In this document: positions 1 through 12,100 of the stretch, piece after piece
Numbering within the stretch: position 1 is the first letter of the stretch
Layout: each line of letters opens with the position of its first letter
DNA from: Tachypleus tridentatus
Taxonomy: Eukaryota > Arthropoda > Merostomata > Xiphosura > Limulidae
Direction: 5' to 3'
Assembly: GCF_004210375.1 (NCBI RefSeq)
Contig: NC_134830.1
Span: 42,847,094 to 42,911,093 of the forward strand
Length of the DNA: 64,000 bases
Position numbers and translations under genes: made by a program
Notes under the pieces: model-generated
What the model was told of the DNA's origin: nothing
The model's database searches: none
The model's input: only the letters and a program-made list of their open reading frames with translations

Positions 1-99
1 TAATTAGTTATTTGTTTAGTCTTCACAGAACTTACATAAATAACTCAGTGTATTAAAAAACACTAAAAAAGTTTAATATAGAACCCAATCTGGAAATTG
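1..99. repeat. Direct repeat, copy 1
   Basis: These 99 bases recur at 4490-4588 in the same orientation with one mismatch seen by eye (position 19, g versus a). The copy touches the window edge, so it may extend further left. Immediately after it (100-129) lies what looks like the 3' tail of a SINE-A, ending in AAAC units. The repeat does not resemble a coding sequence. It could be the end of a larger mobile element or a segmental duplication. Confidence 0.85.
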
Positions 100-129
100 C
101 AGCTTTTCGCGAATTTAAAAACAAACAAA

Positions 130-1873
130 CTAATTCTTAAATCGAAAGCTGAAATACTATCATCCTATTCTTAAACCAAGTTTGTAGCATTTATTCTAAC
201 TATCTAGCTTATTAAGTCTATAATCTCCAAGTATAATATTAAACGAATATCAAGGGGAAAGGTCCATGAGTATTTACAAGTATGCTGTTGAACTGGAGTG
301 CTGTATTTCATTTCTTCAACCATCTCTTTCTCGAAAATAGATGTTGATTTTGTGATGGGGTGGATGCTTGAGTTCTTTTAACTAGTGAGACTTTGTCATT
401 TTCAACTCATCGTTTTATTGTTATTCTAATGCTATTAAAATGACATTTTGGGATAAAAGGTTCTTTTTCGTAACCACAACCCTTACTTTATAAAAAAGAC
501 CCGATTGATTTGAGGCATGAGTTTTGGACCTTGCATCTTCCTGACACGCTGATGTGCAATTTTTCTGCTGAAGAGTGAAGACGTTCTTCTTCGAAATGTG
601 GTGTTCATTTCTATGTAGTCAAGCTGTTTAGATATCGACTCTTAGAAATAGCGGTTACTTCTCTCCCTATTCACCAATCACGTTTCGAAAGAATGTTACA
701 GGACCTGCCAGGGTAATTCGATTTTATGTGCAGAGCAGATTTTCCTATCTTATGTAACTGTAGCTTCAGAGCTTACTCTAATAGTAGTTTAATTTCTAAT
801 GTATGTGCTATTCATTGTTATATTTTTAATTTGTGAGCATAAACCATATCTTTTGTCACCTCGTTGCTCAGTGGCAGACCTGATGTTATTACAACTGAAT
901 AATCTTTATTTGTCTGATATGTCATCCATTTTTATTTACGAAAGACTCTGATTTGTATACTAATTCGAAAAAGAAACCCAGCAATAATTCCAAAACTATT
1001 CCAGTGTAAAAGTTAAATTTATAAAATAACAAATATTATTTAGATACCTGTGACTTTAGACATAAAGAAACTCTTAAATATTATGTAATATATTTTTTTA
1101 ATAATATTCCACAATCCTTGAAAATAAATCATCGATATTTTCAAACAGTCAATGAAAATAGTTTCACTTACAGATTTCCATTACAAAGTTGAAATGTTGC
1201 TTTGGTAAAAATAGTTGTTATATTCCATTCTAGATAGCAACACTATAGAGTTCACTATTTCGAGATTGTTAAAAAATATGAATTTTGTTAAAAAGTAAAG
1301 ATTTTTACCAATAATATCAAAAGCAGATCAATGTTTTAATGGTCTCCCTCGATTATTGAACAGTACGTTTGAAGGTTTATAACACTAGAATTAGGGGCTT
1401 GATTAGCGCAGCGTTTACAAAGCAGCGTTGTCTACTCAGAAGCTAAACGTTAAAGCAATACAATATTTAACAGTGGAACTAAACCTTTTCAAATTGTACC
1501 TGATTTTATCTTATTAAACTGTAACATATTTATTTGTTAAGATCGAAATTCGTGGTTGAAAGTGGTCAAGCATTTTTTTCTGGACAATAAATAATAATTC
1601 ATATATCTTGATTTCATTTTTAATTCTATTAAACAATACTTTACCATGACAATGAATTTCATTTGAAGTCAGTTAGGCTATATAATGTTGTTATTGAGAA
1701 CTGGGGTGATGAGGAATATTACACTATGTAACCAAATTTATACTTTTTCTTGTTCCTGGGCAGAAAGAGTTATTTTCCAATTGCTTATGCCTAAAGTAAA
1801 TAGAAACGACCTATTTTTCTCTTCAAACTTTGCTTTCGTGACCTGGGTAATGAAATTTTCAAATTTACCCATT
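130..1873. other. Intergenic, no gene seen
   Basis: This AT-rich stretch has frequent stops in all frames. I see no exon-like segment, no tandem array and no clear SINE copy in it. Confidence 0.6.
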
Positions 1874-1995
1874 TTCCAGAACATTCCAGGTAGAGTCAGT
1901 GCTGAGTAGCTAATAGAGAATTTTCTCGAACTTACATGAATGTTCAAGAACTTTCTAGAATGTTGTAGAACTAACGAGAATTTTCTAGAATTTTC
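1874..1995 (+). promoter_or_regulatory. Heat-shock element (HSE) array
   Basis: Heat-shock factor trimers bind alternating nGAAn/nTTCn pentamers. A first site at 1874-1886 has three perfect units (TTC, GAA, TTC). From 1918 to 1995 a GAA starts exactly every 10 bases (1918, 1928, 1938, 1948, 1958, 1968, 1978, 1988). In-phase TTC triplets lie between them at 1923, 1943, 1953, 1983 and 1993; only 1933, 1963 and 1973 are imperfect. That makes 13 perfect units of 16 in 78 bp. A TATA box follows 8 bp later. The arrangement is that of a strongly heat-inducible promoter and is far beyond chance. The factor binding itself is inferred. Confidence 0.85.
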
Positions 1996-2003
1996 CATAG
2001 TAA

Positions 2004-2011
2004 TATATATA
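2004..2011 (+). promoter_or_regulatory. TATA box of HSE promoter
   Basis: TATATATA lies directly downstream of the HSE array and about 70 bp upstream of the first readable codons of the gene-family copy at 2076. A transcription start around 2034-2041 would be expected from normal TATA spacing. No initiator could be assigned with certainty. Confidence 0.6.
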
Positions 2012-2075
2012 CAGGGGCTTACCACTCACCACTTTAGTTTAGTTCTAGCTGCCTAAGTGAACACATAGACCTACC

Positions 2076-2949
2076 TGATTTTATCAGAGATGGTATCAAG
2101 AAATTGAAAAAATTCTCCAGACGGATCTACTATGTATTTGGCCAATTTATCAAGACAAGTGCGAAAAAGTACTCCGTGACAACATCTGCTAAAACGTGTG
2201 AAGCCTACAAGACATATTTCGGCATGTCTTTCGGGGATTAAGACAAACCCTTGGCACCTTATTTTACCAGCGAGCACTACAAAAAAAAAAAAACTTTAGA
2301 AGGTAAGACGAACAACTTTTGCTTGCATGAATAGTAATATTTTATATTATACAAATTTTAGACCTTTTAAAATTTAAATATCTTTTAATTTTTTTAAATT
2401 TCCAAAAGTATAGAAAAAATATCACATAAAATATTTTGCATGAACTTCTTATACATTAGTTGTGGATGAAATAAAGTTATTCTTCATAATAACAATTTTA
2501 TTTTGCTCTTTTGCATGATAGTACAGGGGAAAGAGAGCCATGAAGTTTGCTATTCCATTCAAGCAATTGCTACTTCTGCATGGTGGACCCTTCCAAACGT
2601 CGAGCTGGCAAGAATGCATTATACAAGAATGCAGCTATTATGTATCCGGACCTTTCGTCATTCATCGCCCCAGTGCCAAATTGCCCTGAGCTCCCTGTAC
2701 CCACTCCGCCAGAGAAAAAGCAGACGTCCTCAAAAGAGAGCTGCAAATCAGAAGAGGAGGGAGACGTTGAAGATCCAGATTACAATTTCAGAGGTGCAGA
2801 AATCCATACTACCCCAACCAAAGAGACCTCAATGACTTGATTAGAGATCTTGGTCTAACAAGGTCGAATGTCGAGAGTATATATGGGAGCTGATACGTGA
2901 AAGTGATTTACATTACAGTCCCAAATTTCGAAAAACTACTCACTTCTAA
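2076..2949 (+). pseudogene. Internally deleted multicopy ORF family, copy 1
   Basis: This is a copy of a high-copy protein family that I know from many arthropod and cnidarian genomes as an uncharacterised, transposon-associated protein. The N-terminal part reads from 2076 (FIRDGIKKLKKFSRRIYYVF) through FGMSFGD, then a stop, then DKPLAPYFTSEH. A likely intron has its donor at 2303 (GAAG/GTAAGA) and acceptor at 2525-2526 (TACAG). The second part carries a CYFCMVDPSKRR motif, an acidic Ser/Glu stretch and RDLNDLIRDLGL. At about 2870 the reading jumps to the family's C-terminal end (YIWELIRESDLHY, then RKTTHF and a stop at 2947). The whole middle of the protein, several hundred residues in other copies, is missing. 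Frameshifts and the internal stop make this copy non-functional as a protein. An unbroken 68-codon reading frame on the opposite strand (2071-2277) is its antisense shadow. Confidence 0.75.
2303..2526 (+). other. Putative intron in family copy 1
   Basis: A GTAAGA donor at 2303 and a TACAG acceptor ending at 2526 separate the two halves of the N-terminal region. The interval is AT-rich and non-coding. An intron argues against this copy being a processed retrocopy. The frame across the junction is off by one, which fits decay. Confidence 0.5.
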
Positions 2950-3481
2950 ACATTTTTGTATAACTTTAGTATAAATACATATAAATCTTGGTTCATATAT
3001 TGTTTTATTCAGACCTTATGTAAATGAACATGTGCAAATTTTCCCGTTTTTACATAGAAAATAGATTAATTTCTAAATTTCATTATCCAATCCGCAAAAA
3101 CAATGTTTGAAGGGAATAATGGCCATTTTCTGTCCAGGAACAAAATTTGTGTTACATGCTGTTATTTTCAAAGAAATACTGAATAGGTTTGTGTTCAGAT
3201 GTTGCTTTTATATGAAAACCTGTGCTCTTCTCACGAAGTCCCGAAGTATCGAAGTTCCGTTTTATCCGATGAGCTCTCAAAGTTTCTTCTGAGCCACTAC
3301 ACTAATATAGCAAGATTCTCTTGCGCTTTATACATCTTGAATTACAGTAAATTCAAGTAACAAAGCTTTATACGCATATGCTTGCATTTGTTTTACAAAA
3401 TGTGGCCACTTAAAGCGTATTTTATTAATATAATATATTTAACCGTGCGCGTAATAAGTTTGATTATTTGAAATTAAACTT
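2950..3481. other. Downstream flank, no gene seen
   Basis: AT-rich flank after the stop codon of the family copy. An AATAAA-type signal was not clearly found close by. I see no other feature before the SINE at 3482. Confidence 0.5.
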
Positions 3482-3652
3482 GTTTGTTTGTTTTGAATTT
3501 CGCGCAAAGCTACTCAAGACTAGATGGAAGGTAGCTAGTCATTACCACCCACCGACAATTCTTACCAACAAATAGTGGGATTGATCGTCACATAATAACG
3601 CCCCCACGAATGAAAGGGTGAGCATGTTTGGTGTGACGGGGGTTGCAAAGAA
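3482..3652 (-). mobile_element. SINE-A, internally deleted
   Basis: On the minus strand this reads as a SINE-A with AAAC tail (3482-3494), the 3' segment, the central body with the CCCACTATTCGTTGGTAA-type block, and the start of the body. The tRNA-like head is lost and a block of the 3' half is missing. Confidence 0.8.
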
Positions 3653-3965
3653 GACAAAAAAAAATTGGTTGACAAGTTGGTTGCAATCATATCCATTAGG
3701 ATGTTTAAAGTTACAAAACATTTGTATGAGAAAAATTGCATCGTTTTACAAATGTTTCTTGTGGAGAATATATTTTTTATGTAATTAATACGTTGTCACA
3801 AAATTAACATAAATTTAAAACGAAAGCAACAAGTGAAAATTTTGTTATTAATTGATGTAAGTGCATCACTTTGAAAACTGTGAACTTCGTTGAATGTATA
3901 ACAAGAAACAATAAATGCAACGTAATTGCCTGGTTTTGTTGTTAAAGAAAACCCGTGTTTTAAAA
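3653..3965. other. Spacer between SINEs
   Basis: AT-rich sequence with no recognisable feature. Confidence 0.5.
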
Positions 3966-4222
3966 GGTTTTGTTTATTTGTTTGATTTGAATTTCGCGCA
4001 AAGCTACTCGAGGACTATCTGCGCTAGTCGTCCCTAATTTTGCAGTGTAAGACTAGAGGGAGGGCAGCTAGTCATCACCACCCACCGCCAATTCTTGGGC
4101 TACTCTTTTACCAACGAATAGTGGGATTGACCGTAACATTATAACGCCTCCATGGCTGAAAGGGCGAGCATGTTTGATGCGACCGGATTTCGAACCGACG
4201 ACCTTCAGATTACGAGTTTTAA
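3966..4222 (-). mobile_element. SINE-A
   Basis: Near full-length copy on the minus strand: oligo-T/TTTG tail, CGCGCAAAGCTACTCGAGG 3' block, central body, and most of the tRNA-like head with a B-box-like segment. Confidence 0.9.
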
Positions 4223-4489
4223 AAGAGCTCACTTAATTAAGTCATAATTAAAGACAGTTTTATACTGGTCCTTTTGTAAAACTAATATCGAATCGATCTT
4301 CTTACTGGAAAAGTGATCAAAACATTTCTTACTGTGATTTTATTTTACCTTTACTTCCCAAAAACAAGTTTTGGAATTATAAGTAATGCCACTTTCAAAC
4401 CAAACGTTTAAATATCGAACGTGAATTAAATATTTTAAATGCAATAAATTTTAGTTATTATAATTAATCTCAGTTTTCCATCGACTCTG

Positions 4490-4588
4490 TAATTAGTTAT
4501 TTGTTTAATCTTCACAGAACTTACATAAATAACTCAGTGTATTAAAAAACACTAAAAAAGTTTAATATAGAACCCAATCTGGAAATTG
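4490..4588. repeat. Direct repeat, copy 2
   Basis: Second copy of the 99-base repeat found at 1-99, same orientation, 4489 bp apart. Unlike copy 1 it is not followed by a SINE tail. That suggests the SINE fragment beside copy 1 is a later event, or that the repeat boundary is real at this point. Confidence 0.85.
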
Positions 4589-4635
4589 ACTCTTGTGTGA
4601 AAGTATTTCTATAGTGCGTATATAAGACAGCACCT

Positions 4636-4757
4636 TGAAGTTAAGCACAAAGCAACACAATGGACTATCTGTGCTCTGCCCACCAGGGGTATCGAAGCCC
4701 GAGTGCTAACGTTGGAAGTCCACAGACATGTAGTTGTGCCAGCGAGTGGGGAGCTTT
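4636..4757 (-). mobile_element. SINE-C
   Basis: Minus-strand copy of the ~120-bp tRNA-derived SINE-C, with the AAGCACAAAGC 3' block and a degenerate B box. Imperfect flanking repeats of about 26 bp (near 4607-4632 and 4778-4803, both containing ATATAAGA) look like an old target-site duplication. Confidence 0.8.
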
Positions 4758-5084
4758 TCGCAGCTGGCTATATATATTCCATAGTGCATATATAAGATAA
4801 CATCTCGTTATTGGCTTTTTTCAAAAACAACTTTAAAAAATAATATAAAAATTATATTTCAACTGGCTCATCATAAATTATAAAAATGAGCTGGACGAAT
4901 ATTTACAATCTCTGTTCTGTAGTTTTGAATTTGTGCTTTATTTAAATTACTAAGTTCCCTGTTTTACTTTCAGGACGACATCTTATAATTTATCTATCTA
5001 TTTTCGACGTCGTTCATGTCATTAGGTTAGTTAATAAAACTATATATATTTACTAGAATCGTTATATATGTGCTATGATTTTAT

Positions 5085-5200
5085 TTTGTTTTGAATTAAG
5101 CACAGAGCAACGCAATGGGCGATCTGCTCACAACGGGTATCTTAAACCCGGTTTTTATGGTTGTAAGTCCGCAGACATACAGCCGAGCCATTGGGGGGAC
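5085..5200 (-). mobile_element. SINE-C
   Basis: Minus-strand copy with the GAATTAAGCACA 3' block and the GTAAGTCCGCAGACATAC anticodon-arm region. Confidence 0.8.
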
Positions 5201-5213
5201 TTGAAAGTACAAC

Positions 5214-5336
5214 ATACGTGTGTGTGTTTTCTTATAGTAAAGCCACATCGGGCTATTTGATGAGCCCACTAAGGGGAATCGAACCCCTGATTTTAGCATT
5301 GTAAATCCGTGGACATACCGCTGTACTAGCGGGGAG
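5214..5336 (-). mobile_element. SINE-B
   Basis: Minus-strand SINE-B with a (GT)n-like tail, the AAAGCCACATCGGGCTAT block and a well-kept tRNA-like head with a B box (GGGGTTCGATTCCCC on the minus strand). It lies only 14 bp from the preceding SINE-C. Confidence 0.85.
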
Positions 5337-6144
5337 CATGATTTTTTGACAAATTGTCTGTACATGGTTTGGAAATTATAATGAATATTATAATTCATAA
5401 TTACAGTATTATATCGTTTTTTGCTTCTGTACTGTACGTATATTTAAAAAAAATCCTTCGCTGTATGTTTTTCTTTGAAACTTGAGTATCTTTTACAATC
5501 TTTGTAGCTTGAATTGCATAATCTTAATGTACGTAACCAGAGTTCTCTCTTTGGCTCTATTGATTTGTTGAATATATTAGATCGTGTGTTAAAAGTATAG
5601 TAAGATTTATTGTATGTATTACTGGAACTAGCTAATTCAAAACTGAGAATCATGGTTAATGTTTGTTTGGAACTTTCTACAAGTTGACAATATTTATTGT
5701 TATTCCAAACATTCATCCAAAGCATTTCTTCTTTTTTTCGCCATATTATGTAGGACTTGGTCTCGAGCTTATCTCTTATTGGATAATTTTTCGACTACGC
5801 GTGAAGCGAGGGTGTCTGGCCTCGATTTAAATTCCGTATGATAAAACTAACACAAGTGAAGAAAACACGTCGTATGAACTTACTATTATGAATAAGGAAA
5901 AGAGTAGGTTTGCTTTTCTCCTCTGAGAAATAAATGTTCCTACTTGGATAACATAGCAGTTAATACCGACACCCTTATAAATTATTACTTCAAAATATTC
6001 CAACTTGAAAATTGGGATATATTATTAAATACAGCCGAAGAAAAAACATTAACATTAGAATTTTTAGTTGTGTTTTTTAATTGGCAACAAACCAAGTTTC
6101 AAAGTTGAGACTAAACATTTGGAGCTGTTTCGTTACTTGTTACT
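5337..6144. other. Possible 5' flank/UTR of ADAMTS-like gene
   Basis: No repeat or coding exon is seen. If the start at 6145 is right, this region should hold the 5' untranslated sequence and core promoter. I cannot point to a TATA box or initiator with confidence. An in-frame stop (TAA, 6112-6114) lies upstream of the proposed start codon. Confidence 0.35.
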
Positions 6145-6170
6145 ATGAGAGCAAGAATAAACTATCCTTG
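6145..6170 (+). CDS. ADAMTS-like gene, candidate exon 1 (start codon)
   Basis: ATG with A at -3, then MRARINYP and two bases (TG) before a perfect GTAAGT donor at 6171. Exon 2 needs exactly one base to finish this codon and supplies G, giving Trp. The result is a short basic n-region followed at once by the hydrophobic core from exon 2, which is textbook signal-peptide layout. An in-frame stop lies 30 bp upstream. The phase match, donor quality and basic residues support it. The 19-kb intron and the shortness of the exon leave room for a chance match. Confidence 0.45.
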
Positions 6171-9100
6171 GTAAGTTTAAATTATCATTTGTCATATACT
6201 TTATTAAACAAGCTGTTAATGCTTAATTAACAACATTAATTTAATAACGAAGTTTGGGTAAAATTCTGAAAAAAACTGCCTGTAATTCATAGATGCAAAT
6301 CATTATTATTAAGATAGATTAATAAGACATCGTATTTCTGAATAGATTCAAATAACCACTGTCAGTTCGCTTGTAATCAGAATATAACATTGTTTGTTCG
6401 TTTCCTTATACATTACATTTATCAAATGTTTAATGATAATTATAAATACGTAATATAATTTTACTTTAGAAGTTAAATTCATGTTCATAATAAAAGCAGC
6501 ATTTTCAATAGAGCTAACATTTATTTTAGTGTAAATACTGAACATGTTTCAATGATTTTCAAGTTGTATATATGCATTATCTTTGAATTTAAACAATTGA
6601 ATATATACATATCGCTTATATTTCATCAAACTACCTTATGATATCTCGTATTCTGCGTTTCATCAGCTTGGTATATTTACGATACATTGAACTTGTATGT
6701 TTTTATGTTTATGGTCTAGTTCCATGCTGTACGCGATCGTTTTTCCTTTATGACAATAGAAATATTATCGCAGTGATTGGAAATATGTGTTGAATAAAAA
6801 TTATAATCATAGCTATATATTTGCATAATTTCTCAGTTTTGGTACTATATTTCAAATATTGTGATTTACAACATCTATTTTAGCTTGTAACTTATAAAGA
6901 AAACATTTATAAGATGACACATGAATGGTCTTCAAGCTTTCCTGCATGTTTATTGACTGATAAAGATATCTGTTGTCATAGTTGTAAGATGCTTCCCGCT
7001 TGTACAGTGGTAAGTCTACGGATTTACAACACTGAAATCAGGGGTTCGATTCCCGTCAGTGGCCTCAGCAGCTGGCCCGAGGTGGCTTTGTTATAAGAAA
7101 AACAAAAACAGTTGTAAGATTTGAGATGAAATTTGAATGTATTTTCTGAAATTTGGTCAATAACTGCTGTTACGACAATTTTTAACAAATTATAATAACC
7201 TCATTGTGTGTATTTTAAATATGATTCACTTTTCACAAAACTTACATCTCATATGATTAAATAAACATAAATTACCATAATATATGTTAACACTAATTTT
7301 TTTATAGATATGTTATTGACTAAGTTACATTTTTATTCATGAGGTTCTAAGGAGTTTAATTAAGATAATTATATGAGACAATTATTGAATACACTCAGGT
7401 TTCTAACTTTAATAGTTGGCCTCTTACTCAAAGTAAAGATACCTTATTCGTGCTTTGTTTCAGCTTAAGAAGCTGCAGTAACTAATTTTGTATCATTTTT
7501 ATATTTTTTAGATATTTTAATAGAACGACGAGTAGAAAGTTTTCTAATCGTTACTAGTTGTCAGTTTAAACCATATAAAGCACTTTTTAAAGAATGTCTA
7601 AAAAGTTATTATACAATCAAAATAAATAAGGTTATAATTTCCTAAACATTGACCTTTTATAAGTTATTTGATATTGAAATAAAATTAACTTTAGTTTAAG
7701 ATATTTCTGTCCGAATCAAATACAAATTCAACTACAACTTGTGAAATAAATTTAAAGTAAGTTAGTGTTTTAAAACTGCGATATAATATTGATATGTTTC
7801 AGTAGGATAAGCACCCCTAATAGCGATCTATTTTATTATTAAAAATATTTCGTATGTCTAATATTTATATTTTTGTATATTTGTTTAACCCTGACATAAT
7901 TAAGTCATTAAAAGTAACATCATAGAACATAGCATGAAATTTTTCAGTTGTTTATATGACAACTGCTCAATTTAAAAAAAAAATTGCAACACAAGTACCA
8001 CGTGGATTGCATGTGTATAAAGAACGACACATAAACACCAATAATTTAAACTTATTGTCAGAATTAATCCTTTCGACATCTGAAATAGGTGTTTTATGTA
8101 CAATTTTCTTCAGAGTGAGGCACAATATTTAACCAGAAATATTCTATTTTACGTTCCAGTATTAATTAATAAAACACAATTATTCTGGTTCTTTTATAGC
8201 AGATATTAACCCTTATAGTTCAATTCGACCTCTGATCAGTGGTACGCAAATAGAGTATTATTTCTTTGTGTTTAAGTTATAAACATACATTACGTATGTC
8301 AAAAGTCAGCAGGTGCGACTGTAACAGAAGATCTAGACGAAAAGCACCCTAATTAAACTGTGTTATAAATACACAACTTTCTTGTTCTGTGAGGATGTCC
8401 ACCGGTTTGTGTACAGCCATCAACTGTGGTTCTCGAAACTTCCAGGTGCATGCAGTTGAAAAAAAATAACAATAGATGAATAAATTTCTCGAACCTGACA
8501 ACGATTTCGGAACCATCGTTCAAACAGAGCTTAACTTTATTTAACCCTAACTCACTTAATAATTACGTATACTAACTAGTTTTACTTCTAAATGCGATTT
8601 CATTAAACAAACAACAAACTACAAAACAAGTGATTAAAAACTGTTAAATATATATGCAAGTTACACCTAACATTACACTCGCGTGTATAAGGTATGAAGT
8701 TATCGCTTACATTAACGCTATCAATTGCTTATAAAGTTCTTGTATTTCACATTTCAAGTCTACTTTGTATGACTACGAAACGTTGTAGAATAATTCTGTA
8801 TATTTGTATATATGTATATGCCAATATTATATTAGTATTTTAAAACATATAACACCCCTGTATTTCACATTTCACTACACGTCTACATGGTATGACCACG
8901 AAACGTCGTAAAATAACTCTGTCTGTTTGTACGTGTATATACATATGCAAATATTGTATTATCGACTGAGACGTGTTGTAAATAAAACCAATCAAACATA
9001 AAATAATGATGATGAAATTTTCAAAGAAAGACGGAACAATCCAGAAATGTCGTTTAAAACTAAACATAACAAACTTTAGGTAAAATAAATACATTTGTAA

Positions 9101-12100
9101 CTTCCTCTAAGCGGCAAGTCGAATATTTATATTGCTACAATTGGGTTTCGATACCCGTGGTAGGCACAGCACAGGTAATCCGTTGTGTAACTTTGCGTTT
9201 AACTACGGACAAACAAAATAATTGCAAATAGACAAAAAGCAGTATAAACGACTTGCTTTATATCCACAAAGCAGAGAACTTTATTTGTTAAGGTAGAAAA
9301 CGTTGCTTTACAAATGAAAACAATATTAACCAAACTGTTGGTTGACAGCAATAAAATAAGGGATGTGTATCCACTAACCATATTAACCAGAAGAAAACGT
9401 GGGCAGAGAAAAGACGTTAACCATAAATAATAACTAAACCAGAACGAACAACAACTTTTGAGTAACTAAAATAAGATATTGAAAAGACATCGACTAGACT
9501 AAGAAAAAAAGAAAAACAATAAGTTATTGATTGTCTCAAGCATATTAAAAAGAGGAACTTTATTTACCAAGATAGAACTACAAACATTTGACCAACTAAA
9601 TTGAAACACGTCAGATGTTTTAGAAATTCAATAAAACCTTAACTAACCAATAAAAATTTGCCACGCAATTGTGTAGGACCAGGGTGTAACAAACTGTAAA
9701 CGAAGAAAAAAGAGAATGGGATAAAAAAGAAACAAAACTTAAATTATCAAAATAATATACAAGAGAAACGTTGCGTATCCAATACCCACTCAACAGCTCA
9801 AAACCTTCACCATCCAATACAGAATAGTCAAAATAAACATTTAACCATTAGACACCAATGAATTTCGAATGTAAATTTTCTCATCAAAACAGGATAGTAA
9901 CCAATTGAGAGTAGCGAAAATAAAATTGTTTAATCGAAAATAAATATTAGAATAGCTGGGATACGAAACATGGGAAACATATGTTTAACAAAACAATAAG
10001 CAATAAATAGTGAAATATTTGAGCATATACTAAAATTATTGTTAGCAAATATAATGTTACCAAACAAGAATATGTTGAAACACAGATAACATAACAATAA
10101 GAAAATGTTCGATATGACAATAAATTTTTAACCCCCATAGTTTGATAACCAAAATCTGTGACACATACATGATAGCCTCCCCAGTGACTCTCACCGCTAG
10201 AAACAGGGCTTTGATACCCGTGATGGACAGAGCAAAGATAACCCATTGTGTAGCTTTGTACTTAATTCTAAATAAACAAACAAAAACATATGTGATAAAA
10301 AGCAGAAAATGTTAGTCATCCAAAACATAATAAGCTAAAAACTGTTCACAAATAAAAATAATTGTTTAATATTTTAAAACACATCGGAACAGGGAGAAAA
10401 CAATTATCAGATATATCAGAGCAATATCTACACGTACATATGAACAAGAGAAATAACTAGAAAGTGTTTGTCAACAGAATAAAAAAACACAAAAGTTGTT
10501 GCACTGCAACAGATATCAGTAAAAGTCTTTCAGTTCCAAATATTTAGCGATTTTATACTGTTTTTAATGTCTTTGTTCAGTCCTTAAACACTATAATTGA
10601 AAACATTTTGATCAACGAAACTCGCCTTCAAGATCTCATCAGTACAACCATGAAATGTTAGTTTGTGTGAAGTACCTTCAGATATTCATGATTTATTATC
10701 ATAGTTTGTTCTGTGTGAAGTGCCTTAAGATATTCATGGTTTATTATCATAGTTTGTTCTGTGTGAAGTGCCTTAAGATATTCATGATTTATTATCATAG
10801 TTTGTCCTGTGTGAAGTACCTTAAGATATTCATGGTTTATTATCATAGTTTGTTCTGTGTGAAGTGCCTTAAGATATTCATGGTTTATTATCATAGTTTG
10901 TTCTGTGTGAAGTACCTTCAGATATTCATGGTTTATTACTACAGTTTTACCCTTATTTTGTTTATAACTCAGCCATTTAGAAACTATTAATTGCCCCTGT
11001 AACATACATTATTTGATAATTTTAAAGAGATCATAAAAAATTGTATAGATAAAAAACTACTTCCATTAAGGATTTTCAATGATGTAAACAGTTTTGATCT
11101 TTAATTTCTTTTTTACATAATCTCTATCTTAGTGTTCAGAAACTTTTATAGAAATTAAAATTTCACTTAGAAAAGAAGTAAACAACACAAGCCTGAGACG
11201 GTTTTATTGTCTTAAAAGTTTCACGTATTCTACAGTAATTCCTGTACGCTGAATTCGAAAATGACATCCATTTTTGTTCATCGTGTATAGATTGTTCACA
11301 AAACCTCATATTCACTTTTACATTAGCGAATCATTTTCGTTGAAATCTGGTCATATTTTGTTATGCTTAAAATGTTGACAACCATTGGCTATAGATTTCT
11401 CTAGACCAATCGATCGCTCTAGAACCCAAACGTAACAAACACAATAATAACAAAATTTCATTGTGGTAAACGAAATATTTATTTGATTTAAGTAAGAGTT
11501 TTCATTCCAATTTATAAGACAAATCCTTACGTGATATGAAAAAATTAATATCATTTTTGAAATATGCGTAGCTGAATTATGGAAATTCGGTAATTAAAAT
11601 CAAAACAACTGTTATGATGTTTAAATTCGCAGGGCTGTGTTATCCTTTTTCAGAATTTAATTTTAAACGACTTACTTTGTATAAAATTTCAACAACTGTG
11701 GATTAATAATCTGAGTCCATAATTATAACAATAATGTTTGTAAATAATCATGGAATTAGTTTTTGAAGAAAACTACTATCTTAAGCTAGATATTTTTAAT
11801 AGTTTAAAACTCATATAAAACATATTACTATTTATTAATTATCAATATATATATACGTTTTCATATACATTTTATTATCTACATCTATACATTTTTCAGA
11901 ATAATGACGTCATTTACGTAAGACACTGCTGTTGTGTTTTCGGCGTAGATGAAACCAACATAACTAATTTTTGTATTGACAGTAAGGTTGGGGTAATCTA
12001 ACTTGATAGATGTCATGGTTAGTAGTTTACACAATTTAAGTGTAATAATTAATATATTTTGAAAAATAAACGGATGTTAATTGCAAACTATTTCTATCTT

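Noticed and set aside
2071-2277. 68-codon ORF on the minus strand
   Set aside because: Antisense of the N-terminal part of the gene-family copy, whose plus-strand reading has the recognisable motifs.
10655-11005. Overlapping long ORFs on both strands (111 and 115 codons)
   Set aside because: Entirely the 48-bp tandem array; the period is a multiple of three, so any open unit stays open.
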